Below, piece after piece: positions 54,420 through 54,438 of a stretch of 54,438 bases of DNA. Each line of letters starts with the position of its first letter. The stretch's first letter is position 1. The position numbers and the translations under genes were made by a program. Under the pieces are notes generated by a model, which was not told the origin of the DNA, did not search any database, and worked only from the letters and a program-made list of their open reading frames with translations. Location of the stretch: the NCBI RefSeq assembly GCF_902804475.1, contig NZ_CADCSU010000043.1, positions 1 to 54,438 of the forward strand. Direction: 5' to 3'. Origin of the DNA: Flavobacterium bizetiae. Its GTDB lineage: Bacteria; Bacteroidota; Bacteroidia; Flavobacteriales; Flavobacteriaceae.

Positions 54420-54438
54420 CAAAAAAATAAAATCTTTT

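Larger units (their letters stand above)
53915..54438. repeat. mosaic of nested palindromic repeats at the right edge
   Basis: No gene is seen. An imperfect pair TTTAAACACATAGAAACATA (from 53996) and its partner TATGTTCCTATGTGTTTAAA (to 54153) matches at 19 of 20 positions. Outside it, TTGCCACAGATTACA (near 53926) faces TGTAAACTGTGGCAA (near 54290). Two tandem 98-100 bp elements with TTTCACGC ends (54165 and 54322) are listed separately. The pieces look like several insertions into one another. Confidence 0.6.

Overview
The window looks like a chromosomal segment of a Flavobacterium-type member of the Bacteroidota. The DNA is AT-rich. It encodes TonB-dependent receptors with carboxypeptidase-like N-terminal domains and a giant adhesin with SprB repeats and a type IX secretion (T9SS) type A C-terminal signal. 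Several promoters carry the Bacteroidota -7 element TAnnTTTG. Intergenic DNA is full of short palindromic repeats of the kind common in flavobacterial genomes. I see no rRNA, tRNA, CRISPR array, integrase or transposase gene.

Layout. 1-5.0 kb: end of a small unknown gene, then a leftward sucrose-metabolism pair (sucrose-phosphate synthase fused to its phosphatase, then a GH32-like beta-propeller hydrolase). 5.0-8.0 kb: a polysaccharide deacetylase lipoprotein and an OmpR-type response regulator/histidine kinase pair. 8.0-9.3 kb: a repeat-filled gap ending in an operator-like array of four 11-bp phased repeats, in front of a large Oar-like TonB-dependent receptor (9.3-12.5 kb). 12.7-17 kb: a membrane histidine kinase, a P-loop protein lacking the Walker lysine, a hexitol phosphatase-like HAD enzyme, an HxlR regulator and a DNA alkylation repair protein. 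17-23 kb: a leftward heavy-metal efflux operon (small His/Asp-rich protein, a CusA pump fused in one frame to a TolC-type channel, CusB-like adaptor).

23-35 kb is the most unusual part: three tandem phage-tail-collar proteins, a periplasmic-binding-protein-like protein without a signal peptide, a formyltransferase with an intact catalytic triad, a 2158-residue SprB-repeat T9SS adhesin and an outer-membrane beta-barrel protein, all rightward and tightly spaced. A 21-bp phased repeat array precedes the locus and a strong hairpin splits it. I propose it as a surface-fibre or adhesin system; its function is inference.

35-41 kb: a single-domain receiver, a very acidic protein, a small membrane protein, and a non-homologous end-joining pair (ligD and ku, convergent). 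ligD is interrupted by an in-frame TAG that separates the catalytic residues of its phosphoesterase domain. 41-45 kb: a leftward trio (P460/haem-binding cytochrome, lipoprotein, alpha/beta hydrolase) and a membrane-bound LytTR regulator. 45-47.6 kb: a siderophore-type TonB receptor. 47.9-53.9 kb: an oxidoreductase island with two paralogous AraC regulators. Two promoters here share one architecture (two TTTTMAACAAA repeats 23 bp apart, TTTG 36 bp downstream), pointing to common AraC control. The right edge is a mosaic of nested palindromic repeats.
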